Shown: positions 53,981 through 63,610, counted from the first letter of the stretch. The stretch: 64,000 bases of DNA from Rhodovulum sp. ES.010 (GCF_900142935.1 NZ_FSRS01000001.1:3388501-3452500), one strand, 5' to 3'. Numbers and translations are program-made. The notes: generated by a model from the letters alone, not told the origin.

Positions 53981-55647
53981 AGGTCGGCGCGCTCCTTCGC
54001 GCCGGAATCCTTGGCATTGTTCTGCAGATAGACGAGCAGCAGGCGATATGCATCCGGTTCGAGGGAGGTGAAGCGCTTCATCGAGCCCAGCGTGCCGATC
54101 CACTGGTTCGCCAGGAAATGATCCGCTTCCGGCGGGCTGTGGCACGCGGCGCAGGCCGAATTGAACATCTCGGCGGTAAAGGACCACAGCGCGTCGCCGT
54201 CGACCAGCATCCCGGTCTTGTCGACCCAGCCCTCCAAACTGACCGATACCCAGTCCTGCCCGGTATCGGGGTCGGTCACGGTCTCGCCCGCCTCCAGCGC
54301 GCCGATCGCCGGTTCGCCGAGGACGGCCTGCAGGATGCGCTGGCCCTGCTTGGCGTAAAGCACCGCCTCGGCCCCGACAAGCTGCCAGCCCTCCAGCCGC
54401 ACGCGCAGCAGATCGCCGTCTTCCCCGACCACGGCGACCTCGGTCCCGCTCAGCAGCTTGCCGTCCTCGTCGTCGGACCCGGAGTCGAGCGAGAACGCCT
54501 TGGTATGCACGACGAAGGCGGTGTTCGCCGTGCCGACCTCCTCGGCCGGCGATGTCGGCAACTCGCGGGCGCTCTCGCCCGATTGCTCCAGCATGACCAA
54601 CTGCGAGGTCCGGTTCGGCTCGGGCAGGCCCGGCGCGGGATGGTCGACCGGCGCCACCGTCTTGAGATAACGCGCCATGGCCAGCCGGTCGGCGTCGCTC
54701 AGCTGCGAGGTGTTGGCGACCACCTCTTCCATGTCGCCGCCCGCGCGCTTGCCGATCGGGCTGACCCCGGTCTTGAGGTAGTTGGCAATGGCGTTGGCCG
54801 ACCAGAAGCCGATACCGGTCTCGTCCGGCGAGATGTTCGGGAAATGGCCGTGCCCGTCGGGCGTCGGCCCTCCGCCGAAGCGCATGCCCTCCTCGATCGT
54901 GCCCAGCATGGTCCGGGGTGAGTGGCATTCGGCGCAATGGCCCGGCCCTTCCACAAGGTATTTGCCGCGCGCCAGGATCACGTCGTCGGGCGCGTCGATG
55001 GTCACCGGCGAGAACGGGTCGTTCGTGTCTTCGACCACGGGCAGCGGGCCGGGATTGCCCTCGGGCAGGCGCTCGCCGTCGAGGAACACGAGCCGCCACA
55101 CCCCCACGCCCCGGCGCAGGTTGAAGGGAAACTTCAGGTCGTGGTCGTCGGCCCGGCCGGCGACGGGCTCCAGCGATTGAATGAACGCGTACATGTCGCG
55201 GACGTCCTCGGCGGTCATCCGCTGATAGGAGGTGTAGGGGAAGGACGGGTAGAAGTTCTGCCCGTCGATGCCCCCGGGGCCGACCCCCTCGCGCACTGCG
55301 CGGTCGAACTCGGCCAGCGTCCAGCCGCCGATGCCGTCCTCGTCATGGGGCGAGATGTTGGGCATCCGGAACAGGCCGAACTCGGTATCGAGCTCGCGCC
55401 CGCCGCCGAGCATCAGCGGGTTCTCCTGACCGGGCGTTGCATGGCACGTCGCGCAGTCGCTCGCCACGAAGATCAACTCGCCGTTTTCCAGATCGGGCCC
55501 TTCGAGAGTCGCGACGTCGCGTGAAGGATGCACGAGGGACCAAGTCCAGGGCGAGGTGAGGACGAAGAAACCCAGAACGGCTAGCACGAAACCGCCGAGA
55601 AAGAGACGCAAGAACAGGTTTCCGGGGCGGTCATCGGCCCGAGTCAT
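53977..55647 (-). CDS. Chimeric TorC-like triheme cytochrome c
   Basis: This 556-residue protein has an N-terminal membrane anchor (about 11-31) and three heme sites: CATCH (65-69), CAECH (238-242) and CAACH (499-503). Residues 45-335 form two alcohol-dehydrogenase-type cytochrome c domains (FGLFRMPNISPH, PNISPDETGIGFWS). Residues 395-556 match the TorC C-terminal monoheme domain (GWQLVGAEAVLYAKQGQRIL, HFLANQWIGTLGSMKRF). The usual NapC/NirT tetraheme quinol dehydrogenase part of TorC/DorC is absent. Electrons must therefore come by another route, perhaps a soluble or bc1-linked donor. Promoter region is 55648-56214. Confidence 0.85.
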   Translation of the reverse strand: MTRADDRPGNLFLRLFLGGFVLAVLGFFVLTSPWTWSLVHPSRDVATLEGPDLENGELIFVASDCATCHATPGQENPLMLGGGRELDTEFGLFRMPNISPHDEDGIGGWTLAEFDRAVREGVGPGGIDGQNFYPSFPYTSYQRMTAEDVRDMYAFIQSLEPVAGRADDHDLKFPFNLRRGVGVWRLVFLDGERLPEGNPGPLPVVEDTNDPFSPVTIDAPDDVILARGKYLVEGPGHCAECHSPRTMLGTIEEGMRFGGGPTPDGHGHFPNISPDETGIGFWSANAIANYLKTGVSPIGKRAGGDMEEVVANTSQLSDADRLAMARYLKTVAPVDHPAPGLPEPNRTSQLVMLEQSGESARELPTSPAEEVGTANTAFVVHTKAFSLDSGSDDEDGKLLSGTEVAVVGEDGDLLRVRLEGWQLVGAEAVLYAKQGQRILQAVLGEPAIGALEAGETVTDPDTGQDWVSVSLEGWVDKTGMLVDGDALWSFTAEMFNSACAACHSPPEADHFLANQWIGTLGSMKRFTSLEPDAYRLLLVYLQNNAKDSGAKERADL

Positions 55648-56214
55648 GCCAAATTTCCCTTCTAGGAACAGCCGCGCACATTGAGATCAATTGTAAAGAT
55701 ATGGGCAAGAAATGTCGACCGGGGACGCTGATGTGTTTTCCCGTCGCGTCCGACGTGGACCGTCTGTCGGTTCTTTCAGCAGCGATGCGGGGCTTTGATG
55801 CCGTGATGATCGTACATCGTTGAAGGTCGAAAAGCGTTGGACAGCGGGACCTGCCTCCCGCAGTTACATGGCGAGGCGATAATTCCCTATTTCCGCGCCA
55901 TCTTCCGCCACTACGAGAGCGGCCTCGTGGGGCCGAACAGAACCGGAAATACGATAGCAACATCCAAAATCTCGGCTGGGGCTGATAGGCTTTCGCTATC
56001 CGGCCAGCGCGAACGCATTCGCCGAAAAAAGGTCTTTGGAAGCCGCCTGGCGGCGGCGCAGAAATAAGCTGGCTTCCCGACAGTCGGAATGTCGGCTCCC
56101 ATATCGCCAGTGTGTCCGTCTCGCGATTGCAGCGAATGACCGCCCCCCGCCTAACCGAAGGATCATCCCTTGGCGACCATCTCCGGCCGATCGGGGCACG
56201 ATGAGGTGTCGGTC
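55648..56214. other. Gene-free stretch upstream of the tor operon
   Basis: About 570 bp. It must hold the tor operon promoter, but no clear regulatory box was identified. Frames present have no ribosome site or recognisable motif. Confidence 0.4.
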
Positions 56215-57654
56215 TCACGCGTTGCCAACCCTGCTCCAGAAGCTCGATTTTCGGGGGTGGTCTCGCCGCAGCGCCTCCAGGAAGGACGCATGGTCCGGGT
56301 GCCCATGGTAGTCGCGGATTTCCTGATCGGCGGTGGCGCAGTCCAGCAGGTGGCGCACGGCGTGGCCGTATCGTTTCGATCGACCCTTTTCGAGGGCGAA
56401 GAGGATCATCGCCCGGCGGGCGAGGGTGGCGGCCAGCGGATGCTCAGCCTGCAGGGCATCGGCCGCCGGGGTCAGAACCTCGTATCTGTCGCCATCCAGA
56501 TCGGCGGCACGCGCCTCGATCAGTCCTGCGGCCTCGGCATGGTCGGGCCAATCGAGGAAGAAACACAGCGCCAGCATCCAATCAGCATGGGACCGGGCGA
56601 CCGCCTTTGCGCGGTCTTCGGCCTCGATATCCTCGAAATCCGGCAAGGCCTTTAGGTGGCGTCGCAGGCTGTCGGCATTCAGGGTCTGGCAGAAATCCTC
56701 CCACAGAAAGGCCTGCAATTCGGCGTCGCGGCCAAGGGCCGCCAGGCAGTCGGCAGAGGCCGCATCGAGCGGCGACGGGCCGAACCAGGGGTCATGGCCG
56801 CGATCCCTGGCGCGCGCGTTTTCGACGATCCGTAGCGCCTCTTCAGCGCGGCCGGCCGCCAGAAGGCGCGCGGCGACTTCGGGCGCGATCGTGTGATAGG
56901 TCAGTTGCTCGGCGCTGTAGCGGGCCATGTAGGCATCGACATCGCCCTGCAGGTCGGCCACATCCTGCAGGATCATCCCCGCGGTCCGGTCGCGCCCCTC
57001 CTGCGCGAGGGTGCTGCGGCGAGCCTCATCTGCGACGAAATCGTAGCGGGCCAGGTCGGCACCGGTCAGCGTCGCGACCTCGGCGGCCTTGGCCAGCGTT
57101 TTCAACCGCTCCAGGCCAGAGGACCCGAGCGCCTCGGCAAGCGCCGGGATCGCGCCGTCGAATTCGCCGTACCCGTTGTCCCGCAGCGCCTCGAAGATCC
57201 GGTCGGCCAGCGCCCCCGGGTCGAGATCGAGGCGCGGGGCCAGATCGGCGATCGCGGCCATGGCATCGTCCATGACGCCGCCGATCACGCCGTTGCTGTC
57301 ATCGGTGCGCTCGTGAATGTTCGGGGCAAGCTGGAGAAAGGTCCAGAGCAGGTCGAACGCCTCGCCCGGTGCGTCGGGCGCGACACGCGTGGCGATCAGA
57401 TCGACCAGATCGGACAATTCCCGGGCGAAGGCCCTTTGCCTTTGCCACGAGATGAACCCGCTTGCCCGCCGGAGCTGGGCAAACCGCTTGCGGATGTCCC
57501 GGGCGACATCCATGGGCCCGGCGCGCGCGCTCAGTTCCAGCCTCAGGCGCTGCTGACGGGCGCGGTTGCCCCGTGTGACCTCCAGCAGCAGATCGGCCAG
57601 CGTCTCGGCGCCAAGGGCCGCAAGGTTCTCCTTGTTGAGCGTCTTCCTGGCCAC
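56215..57654 (-). CDS. DUF6880 family protein
   Basis: This 479-residue soluble, mostly helical protein starts at GTG 57654 (ARKTLNKENLAALGAETLAD) with GGCGGAGA upstream; the open frame extends to 57705 but without a good site. I recognise the DUF6880 N-terminal motif. Later segments (ARLLAAGRAEEALRIVENAR, PLDAASADCLAALGRDAELQ) resemble TPR-like helical repeats. Function unknown. It stands alone between the tor operon and an IS. Confidence 0.75.
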   Translation of the reverse strand: MARKTLNKENLAALGAETLADLLLEVTRGNRARQQRLRLELSARAGPMDVARDIRKRFAQLRRASGFISWQRQRAFARELSDLVDLIATRVAPDAPGEAFDLLWTFLQLAPNIHERTDDSNGVIGGVMDDAMAAIADLAPRLDLDPGALADRIFEALRDNGYGEFDGAIPALAEALGSSGLERLKTLAKAAEVATLTGADLARYDFVADEARRSTLAQEGRDRTAGMILQDVADLQGDVDAYMARYSAEQLTYHTIAPEVAARLLAAGRAEEALRIVENARARDRGHDPWFGPSPLDAASADCLAALGRDAELQAFLWEDFCQTLNADSLRRHLKALPDFEDIEAEDRAKAVARSHADWMLALCFFLDWPDHAEAAGLIEARAADLDGDRYEVLTPAADALQAEHPLAATLARRAMILFALEKGRSKRYGHAVRHLLDCATADQEIRDYHGHPDHASFLEALRRDHPRKSSFWSRVGNA

Positions 57655-58139
57655 CGTCTCCGCCCCGTATCCGTGGACGGCGATGCCGCAGGCGGAGGTG
57701 GTCATGCAAGTCCGGCGGACGGCATGAGGGCGGTCGCGGCAAGGTCCGGATGGATGAACCGTGGTTTCAGGAAGAGAAAGCTTTTCCGGCTGAATTCAAT
57801 CGTTCCATATCCTCCGTATGACGGACCGGCATGAGAATGCCGTCGAGGACTGTACGATGAGCGAAGAGAAAGGAGGCAGCACGACTGGACGCTCGTGACC
57901 ATTGTCGCGCATCACCGAGAACGCAGCGCGGTGCGGGGACCTGATCATTCCCCGAAGGTGGTGGAGCCCGCTTGAGCAGCGGCGACAACGTGCATCCCGG
58001 ACGAAATCCCATGACGTCTGTCAAAGAAGGCTGTCCTTGGCGGTCTTCGAAGTCCCGGCCACCGACGGGAAACGACCACGAGCGCGGTGGCGCTCGTTCC
58101 ATTTTCAAAGGAATTCCCGCCACCCTGACATCGGCAACC
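57655..58139. other. Gene-free stretch
   Basis: 485 bp upstream of the DUF6880 gene, ending at the target site of the IS903-type element. No gene or repeat recognised. Confidence 0.4.
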
Positions 58140-59191
58140 GGCTTTGTTGCGCAAAGAGCGTGAAGCCCGGACCTCCCCTTTCCCCAGACGCACTTACCCC
58201 ATGGGCTCTGTGACTGGTATGCCGAGCGCGGTGTAGCCGTTCAGGACGGCGGCGCGGACCTGGAGTTCGGCGACCTGACGATCGAAGTCGCACGCCATGA
58301 GGCTCTGCCCCAGCAGCTTCACGCAATGCATCTTCGTCTCGACCCGGCTTCGGCGGTGGTATCCGCTCCACTTTCGCCAGATGGCGCGGCCGAGGTATTT
58401 CGATGCGCGCAGCGCCTCGTTCCGGGCGATCGCGCCGGCCGTCGAGGGCTTCCAAGGCTTGGCGTTCTTGCGTGGCGGTATGACAGCATCGGCGCCGCGG
58501 TCGGCGACGGCGTCGTGGCACCTGCGCGTGTCATAAGCTCCGTCTGCCGTGACTGAGCCGATCTCCACATCAGCGGGGATCTGGTCGAGAAGCTCGGGCA
58601 GCATGGGCGCGTCACCGATGTGGCTTCCGGTGACCTCGATGGCGCGGATCTCCAGCGTCTGTTCATCGACGCCGATGTGGATCTTGCGCCACAGACGGCG
58701 TTTCGCGCCGCCATGCTTGCGGGCGTGCCACTCGCCTTCGCCCTCCGCCTTGATGCCGGTGCTGTCGATCAGCAGGTTCAGCGGGCCCTGCGAGCCCCGG
58801 TAGGGAATACTCACGGCCAGGGATTTCTGGCGCCGGCTCAGCGTGCTGAAATCCGGCACCGCCCAGTCGAGGCCGACCAGCCGTAGAAGGCTTTCGACGA
58901 ACCCCGTCGTCTGCCGGAGGGCCATGCCGAAGAGGACTTTCATCGTCAGGCACGTCTGGATCGCGGCATCGCTATACTGTGGCTGCCGGCCTCGCTTGCC
59001 GGTCGGCCGCGGCACCCAGACAATGTCCGGATCGAACCAGATCGTCAGGGAGCCGCGCTGCTTCAGCGCTTCGTTGTAGGCCGGCCGGTTCCTGGTCTTG
59101 TAGCTCGGCGGGATGGGGCTGCTCATGCAGGCCAGCTACCACGCTGGATTCACAAGATGAATCCCTCGCTCGACCTTTGCGCAACAAAGCC
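58140..59191 (-). mobile_element. IS5-family (IS903-type) insertion sequence, intact
   Basis: Inverted ends GGCTTTGTTGCGCAAAG at both sides and a 9-bp direct repeat TCGGCAACC (58131-58139 and 59192-59200). The 9-bp duplication and the GGCTTTGTTG end are hallmarks of the IS903 group. Length 1052 bp with one full transposase, so it is a recent insertion. Confidence 0.93.
58194..59126 (-). CDS. IS903-type transposase
   Basis: This 310-residue transposase has the DDE domain: NLLIDSTGIKAEGEGEW, SVTADGAYDTRRCHDA and SRVETKMHCVKLLGQSL. It opens with YKTRNRPAYNEALKQRGSL, the IS5/IS903 N-terminus. It is intact and is the likely source for mobilising the defective remnant at 39507. Confidence 0.93.
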   Translation of the reverse strand: MSSPIPPSYKTRNRPAYNEALKQRGSLTIWFDPDIVWVPRPTGKRGRQPQYSDAAIQTCLTMKVLFGMALRQTTGFVESLLRLVGLDWAVPDFSTLSRRQKSLAVSIPYRGSQGPLNLLIDSTGIKAEGEGEWHARKHGGAKRRLWRKIHIGVDEQTLEIRAIEVTGSHIGDAPMLPELLDQIPADVEIGSVTADGAYDTRRCHDAVADRGADAVIPPRKNAKPWKPSTAGAIARNEALRASKYLGRAIWRKWSGYHRRSRVETKMHCVKLLGQSLMACDFDRQVAELQVRAAVLNGYTALGIPVTEPMG

Positions 59192-59200
59192 TCGGCAACC

Positions 59201-59629
59201 GGAAAGCCCAACATGACAGCATTGCACGGGACGGCGCCCGCCTTGGGCGACGATCCGGGATCGTCGCGCGCGCGGTGCCGTGAGAGGAGGTGCCCAGATG
59301 TTTCTTGGCCAACCCCTACGAGCGCCTTGGGGCAGGGCGCTACGTCGGAAGCCCAAGCAGCTGGAAGGAGTGCTCCGTCCGCATAGACCGCGTCAGGTTG
59401 CCAAAGCGCCGCGGGTCTACGCTTCAGGCGGCGTGGGGCGGGTTTGCCATGACAAGGTCGAGTAGCGTTGCGGGAGGCATGTCGAACCTCGGATGCGGGG
59501 TGGCAAATTATGAGTCAGATAGGCAGCTTTTGGGGTGCGCCAAGGCGTGCCGCGTAACAAGCGTTGCCGGGCCGCCGTTTTCGGTGGTGCGTCCGTGGGC
59601 GTGTCGGCCTTGGACGGCGCGTCAGACCG
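59201..59629. other. Gene-free stretch
   Basis: About 430 bp right of the IS903-type element. No convincing gene was seen. The flanking sequence probably continues from the left side of the IS at 58139. Confidence 0.4.
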
Positions 59630-59881
59630 TTAGCCGTGCGCGGCGGGACGTACGGTGTCGGCCGCCGGTTTCAGGCAGCGGGCGAGCTCGGCAATATGGG
59701 CGGGCCCGATCTCGCAACAGTCACCTACGGTACGCGCGCCCTCCGCGACCCAGGTCGCGATGAAGAACAACGGGTGTGCGCCGCTGATCTGGCCGAAGGT
59801 CGCGGCCATGGCCCCGGGAAACAGGATGTAGCTGCCGACGATGCCCCAGGTCAGGACGAATGTTTCAAACGCGAAGGGCAA
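59630..59881 (-). pseudogene. Fragmented membrane-protease-like N-terminus
   Basis: A TTG-initiated frame reads FETFVLTWGIVGSYILFPG and ATFGQISGAHPLFFIATW, which resembles the first helix region of CPBP/Abi-type membrane proteases. After this point it changes to a Cys-containing tail (ARTVGDCCEIGPAHIAELAR) unlike that family. It is probably a join of two gene scraps. Low certainty. Confidence 0.35.
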
Positions 59882-60121
59882 CGCCCATCGCCAGAAGCGC
59901 GGCGATCAGCGGGATCACCCCGCAGGAGCAGAAGGGCGAGATCCCGCCCGCCAGCGCGCCCAGTCCAATCATCAGCAGTGGCGCGCCGGTGAAGGCCTTG
60001 GCGATCAGGTTGTCGGCGCCGGTGGCATTCGCCCACGCGGCAATTGCGATCGACAGGATCAGGAACGGCGCCGTGTTCAGGAGCGCGGTGCCCGCGAAGA
60101 GGCTGACACGCTCGGCGGTCA
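59865..60121 (-). pseudogene. Permease fragment (UPF0718/ArsP-like)
   Basis: The frame contains LLNTAPFLILSIAIAAWANA and GGISPFCSCGVIPLIAALLA, clearly homologous to the intact permease at 44885 (GGLSPFCSCEVIPFIAALLA). Start and C-terminal half are missing; it runs directly out of the cobQ end and stops at 59865. A truncated duplicate. Confidence 0.75.
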
Positions 60122-61573
60122 GCGAGCCGCGGCGAGCAGGCGGTCGAGATCGAGATCGGCCTCGATCTCCTCGGCAAAGGCGTTCAGCGCGGCGTCGAGC
60201 CGTGCGGCATGGTCCGTCCCGGCCGCCACTCCGCCCATCCGTGCCAGCCAATGGCCGCGAAATCCGTCAGACCCGAACAGCCCGTGCAGATAGGTGCCCA
60301 TCACCCGGCCGTCCTGCGAAACGGCGCCCTCGGCCCGCCCATCGAGCCGCAGCCAGGGGCGGTCGAGGCCCGGCCCTTCGGTCCGGCCCATATGCATCTC
60401 GTAACCGGCGACTCGCGCGCCACTCATTGTGTCCTCGGTCTCGATCTCGACCAGCCGCTTGTCGCCCGTCAGCGTCGTTTCGATGTCGAGCAGGCCCAGC
60501 CCTTCGGTTGCTCCCGCCGGTCCCTCGATGCCATCGGGGTCGCGCACCGCGCGCCCCAGCATCTGGAACCCCGCGCACAGGCCGACCACCCGGCCGCCAC
60601 GCCGCAGATGGGCGCGGATGTCGATGTCCCAGCCTTCGGACCGGACCGCCCGGAGCGCCGCCCGCGTCGCCTTGGAGCCCAGCAGCAGGACCACATCCGC
60701 GTCGCCCGGAATGGGCCGGCCCGGACGGACCCAGCGCAGATCGACGCCCGGTTCGGCCGCCAGCGGGTCGAGATCGTCGAAATTCGCCAGGCGGGGCAGT
60801 TCCGGCACGGCCACGACCAGACCGGCCCCGGCGCCCCGCTTGCGCCCGTAACCCAGCGAATCCTCCTCGGGCAGCGCCCGCGCGGCGTCGGACCAGCGCA
60901 GCAGCCCCAGCACCGGCCAGCCGGTTTCGGCGCGGATATCCTCGGCCGCGGGGGCGAAGACGCCCGGATCGCCGCGGAACTTGGTGACGATCACGCCGGC
61001 GACGCGGGCGCGTTCCGACGCGGTCCACAGCCGGTGATGCCCGATCGCCGCCGCCGTGACGCCGCCGCGCGACTCGTCGCCCACCAGCACCACGGGCAGG
61101 TCGGCGGCCTCGGCCAATCCCATGTTCGAGATGTCCTGCGGCCGCAAATACCGCTCGGCTCCGCTGCCCGCCCCTTCGATCAGGACAAGGTCATGGGCGG
61201 CGGACAGAATGTCGAGGCTATCACAGACCGCCCCGCGCAGTTCGGGCTTCAGCCGCTGATAGGCGCTGGCCGAATAGCGGCCCAGCACGCGGCCCTGCAC
61301 CACCACCTGCGCGTCCACATCGGTTTCGGGCTTCAGCAGCACCGGGTTCATGTGCACCGTCGGCGGCACGCACGCGGCACGGGCCTGCAAGGCCTGCGCC
61401 CGGCCGATCTCGCCGCCATCGGCCGTGACGGCGGCGTTGTTCGACATGTTCTGCGCCTTGAACGGCGCGACCTTCAGCCCCTGGCGGGTATAGGCGCGGC
61501 ACAGGCCCGCAACGAGCAGGCTCTTGCCCACGTCGGAGCCGGTGCCCAGCACCATAAGCCGCCTTGCGGTCAT
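60119..61573 (-). CDS. cobQ: Cobyric acid synthase CobQ (canonical copy)
   Basis: CobQ amidates four carboxyl groups of adenosyl-cobyrinic acid a,c-diamide with glutamine to give cobyric acid. This 484-residue protein has the P-loop GTGSDVGKS (10-18), FKAQNMSNNAAVTADGGEIG and PVVLVGDESRGG, then the glutaminase domain with Cys in GLCAGFQMLG and His in TYLHGLFG. The sequence is close to the family consensus. It overlaps the second cobQ by 4 bases. Confidence 0.93.
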   Translation of the reverse strand: MTARRLMVLGTGSDVGKSLLVAGLCRAYTRQGLKVAPFKAQNMSNNAAVTADGGEIGRAQALQARAACVPPTVHMNPVLLKPETDVDAQVVVQGRVLGRYSASAYQRLKPELRGAVCDSLDILSAAHDLVLIEGAGSGAERYLRPQDISNMGLAEAADLPVVLVGDESRGGVTAAAIGHHRLWTASERARVAGVIVTKFRGDPGVFAPAAEDIRAETGWPVLGLLRWSDAARALPEEDSLGYGRKRGAGAGLVVAVPELPRLANFDDLDPLAAEPGVDLRWVRPGRPIPGDADVVLLLGSKATRAALRAVRSEGWDIDIRAHLRRGGRVVGLCAGFQMLGRAVRDPDGIEGPAGATEGLGLLDIETTLTGDKRLVEIETEDTMSGARVAGYEMHMGRTEGPGLDRPWLRLDGRAEGAVSQDGRVMGTYLHGLFGSDGFRGHWLARMGGVAAGTDHAARLDAALNAFAEEIEADLDLDRLLAAAR

Positions 61574-63144
61574 CGCGCCAGCGCCAGCAGCGCGTCGAGG
61601 TCGAGGTCGTGTTCCAACTGGTCGGCCAGCGCGTTCAGCGCGGCGTCCACCTGCGCCTCGTAGTCGAGGCCGGAGGCACGGCCCCCCATTGCGGTCAGCC
61701 AATGGCGGCGGAAGCTGTCCGCGCCGAAAAGCCCGTGCAGATAGGCGCCCATCACGCGGCCATCGGCGGACACCGCGCCCTCATCGACCCCGTCCAGCCG
61801 AAGCCAGGGCCGGTCGAGGCTCGCGCCTTCCGTCCGCCCCATATGCATCTCATAGCCGGTGACGCGGGCGCCGCTGAGCGCGTCCCGGGCGTCAATCTCG
61901 ACCAGCCGCTTCTCGGGTGTCATGGTCGTTTCGATATCCAGAAGGCCAAGGCCCGGCGTCTCGCCCGCCGGCCCCTCGATCCCGTCGGGGTCGCGCACCA
62001 CACGGCCCAGCATCTGGAACCCCGCGCAGATGCCGACCACCCGGCCGCCCCGGCGCACATGGGCCAGGATGTCGACATCCCAGCCCTGCGCGCGCAGGGA
62101 TTCCAGCGCGGGGCGGGTCGTCTTGGAGCCGGGCAGCAGCACCACATCGGTTTCGGCCGGGATCGGCTGGCCGGACTTGACCCAGCGCAGATCGACGCCG
62201 GGTTCCGAGGACAGCGGGTCCAGATCGTCGAAATTCGCTGTGCGCGCGATCTGCGGCACGGCGATCACAAGGCCCGCCCCGCCGGGGGCCTGCGGCCGTT
62301 CCAGCGCCAACGCGTCCTCGGCGGGCAGGTGAGCGGCCAGGTCGAACCAGCGCGCCACGCCCAGAAGCGGCCAGCCGGTGGTTTCGGTCATCGTCCGGCA
62401 GGCGGGTTCGTAAAGCGAGAAATAGCCGCGGAACTTGTTGAGCAGAAAGCCCTTGATCCGCGCGCGCTCATCCTCCGTGTGCAACAGCCACGAGCCGACC
62501 ACGGCGGCCATCGCGCCACCCCGGTCATTGTCGGTCAGCAGGACCACCGGCAGGTCGGCCTCTTCGGCCAGGCGCATGTTGGTGATGTCGCAGTGCCGCA
62601 GCCAGGTCTCGGTGCCCGCGCCCGCCCCCTCGACCAGCACCAGATCGGCCTCGGCGGCCATCCGGCGATAGCTGTCGGTCACGGCGGGCAGCAGGAGCGG
62701 CTTGAGGTTGTGATAGTGCCGGGCGGGCCAGTTCCCCAGGGCGCGGCCCCGCAGCACGACCTGCGAGCCAACCATCGCCTGCGGTTTCAGCAGGACCGGG
62801 TTCATGTGAATCGATGGCGGCAGACCCGCCGCGCGTGCCTGCAACGCTTGCGCGCGGCCGATCTCGCCCCGCCGCACCTGCCCATCCGGACCGAGGGGCA
62901 GGTCGCTGTCCACCGTCACCGCCGCGTTGTTCGACATGTTCTGCGCCTTGAACGGCGCGACCTTCAGCCCGCGCCGTGCATACGCACGCGCCAGCCCCGC
63001 GACCAACAGGCTCTTGCCCACGTCCGAACTGGTGCCTTGGATCATCAGCGATCGACCCCGCCGAGGCGGCGCGGGGTCGAGCATCGGCACGTCGATCACG
63101 GGCATCGGCGGCGGGGCATCGTCGGGCGGCAGGTCGAAGGTCAT
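61570..63144 (-). CDS. cobQ: CobQ-like cobyric acid synthase, divergent tandem copy
   Basis: This 524-residue paralogue shares the P-loop (GTSSDVGKSLL), NMSNNAAVTV, PVVLLTDNDRGGAM, catalytic Cys in GICAGFQMLG and His in AYLHGLFG. It differs from the downstream copy by a Pro-rich N-terminal extension of about 30 residues and an insertion after NNAAVTV (DSDLPLGPDGQVRRGEIG). The core is otherwise collinear. It may have altered specificity or be a spare. The start at 63144 has only a weak ribosome site. It is preceded by a broken cobO. Confidence 0.9.
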   Translation of the reverse strand: MTFDLPPDDAPPPMPVIDVPMLDPAPPRRGRSLMIQGTSSDVGKSLLVAGLARAYARRGLKVAPFKAQNMSNNAAVTVDSDLPLGPDGQVRRGEIGRAQALQARAAGLPPSIHMNPVLLKPQAMVGSQVVLRGRALGNWPARHYHNLKPLLLPAVTDSYRRMAAEADLVLVEGAGAGTETWLRHCDITNMRLAEEADLPVVLLTDNDRGGAMAAVVGSWLLHTEDERARIKGFLLNKFRGYFSLYEPACRTMTETTGWPLLGVARWFDLAAHLPAEDALALERPQAPGGAGLVIAVPQIARTANFDDLDPLSSEPGVDLRWVKSGQPIPAETDVVLLPGSKTTRPALESLRAQGWDVDILAHVRRGGRVVGICAGFQMLGRVVRDPDGIEGPAGETPGLGLLDIETTMTPEKRLVEIDARDALSGARVTGYEMHMGRTEGASLDRPWLRLDGVDEGAVSADGRVMGAYLHGLFGADSFRRHWLTAMGGRASGLDYEAQVDAALNALADQLEHDLDLDALLALAR

Positions 63145-63210
63145 GGCAAATCGCGCGTCATTCCGGCGCCGGGTGATGCGCCCGCGCCGCGCGCCTTGTC
63201 AAGCCGCGGC

Positions 63211-63610
63211 TCAGAACTCCACCCCCGGCTGTCCCTTGATGCCGGCGCGGAACGGATGCTTGACCAGCGTCATCTCGGTCACGAGATCGGCCGCCTCGAT
63301 CAGCGCCTCGGGGGCATTTCGCCCGGTCAGCAAGACATGGGTCAGCGGCGGTTTCTCGGCCTCCAGAAACGCGACGACCTCGGCGGCATCCAGATAGACG
63401 TAGCGCAGCGCGATGTTGATCTCGTCCAGGAGGACCCATCCGGATCGCGGATAATTTCCTGTGCCTTGCGTCACCCGTTCTCGGCGGCGGCGATGTCGCG
63501 GGCCCGGTCCTGCGTTTCCCAGGCAAAGCCCTCGCCCATGGCGTGGAACTGGCACAGAACCCCGAACCGCCGGCCCATTGCTGCCGTCCACCTACCATGC
63601 CGGATGCCGC
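63211..63610 (-). pseudogene. cobO: Cob(I)yrinic acid a,c-diamide adenosyltransferase, broken
   Basis: The C-terminal half reads [20 protein letters not shown] and [20 protein letters not shown], ending [10 protein letters not shown], as in CobO/BtuR. Upstream, in another frame, [20 protein letters not shown] matches the middle of CobO. Between them the frame shifts and residues are missing; the P-loop N-terminus is absent, and the copy-3 IS5 element begins about 80 bp further upstream. The gene is not functional; a working copy would have to be elsewhere. Confidence 0.85.
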
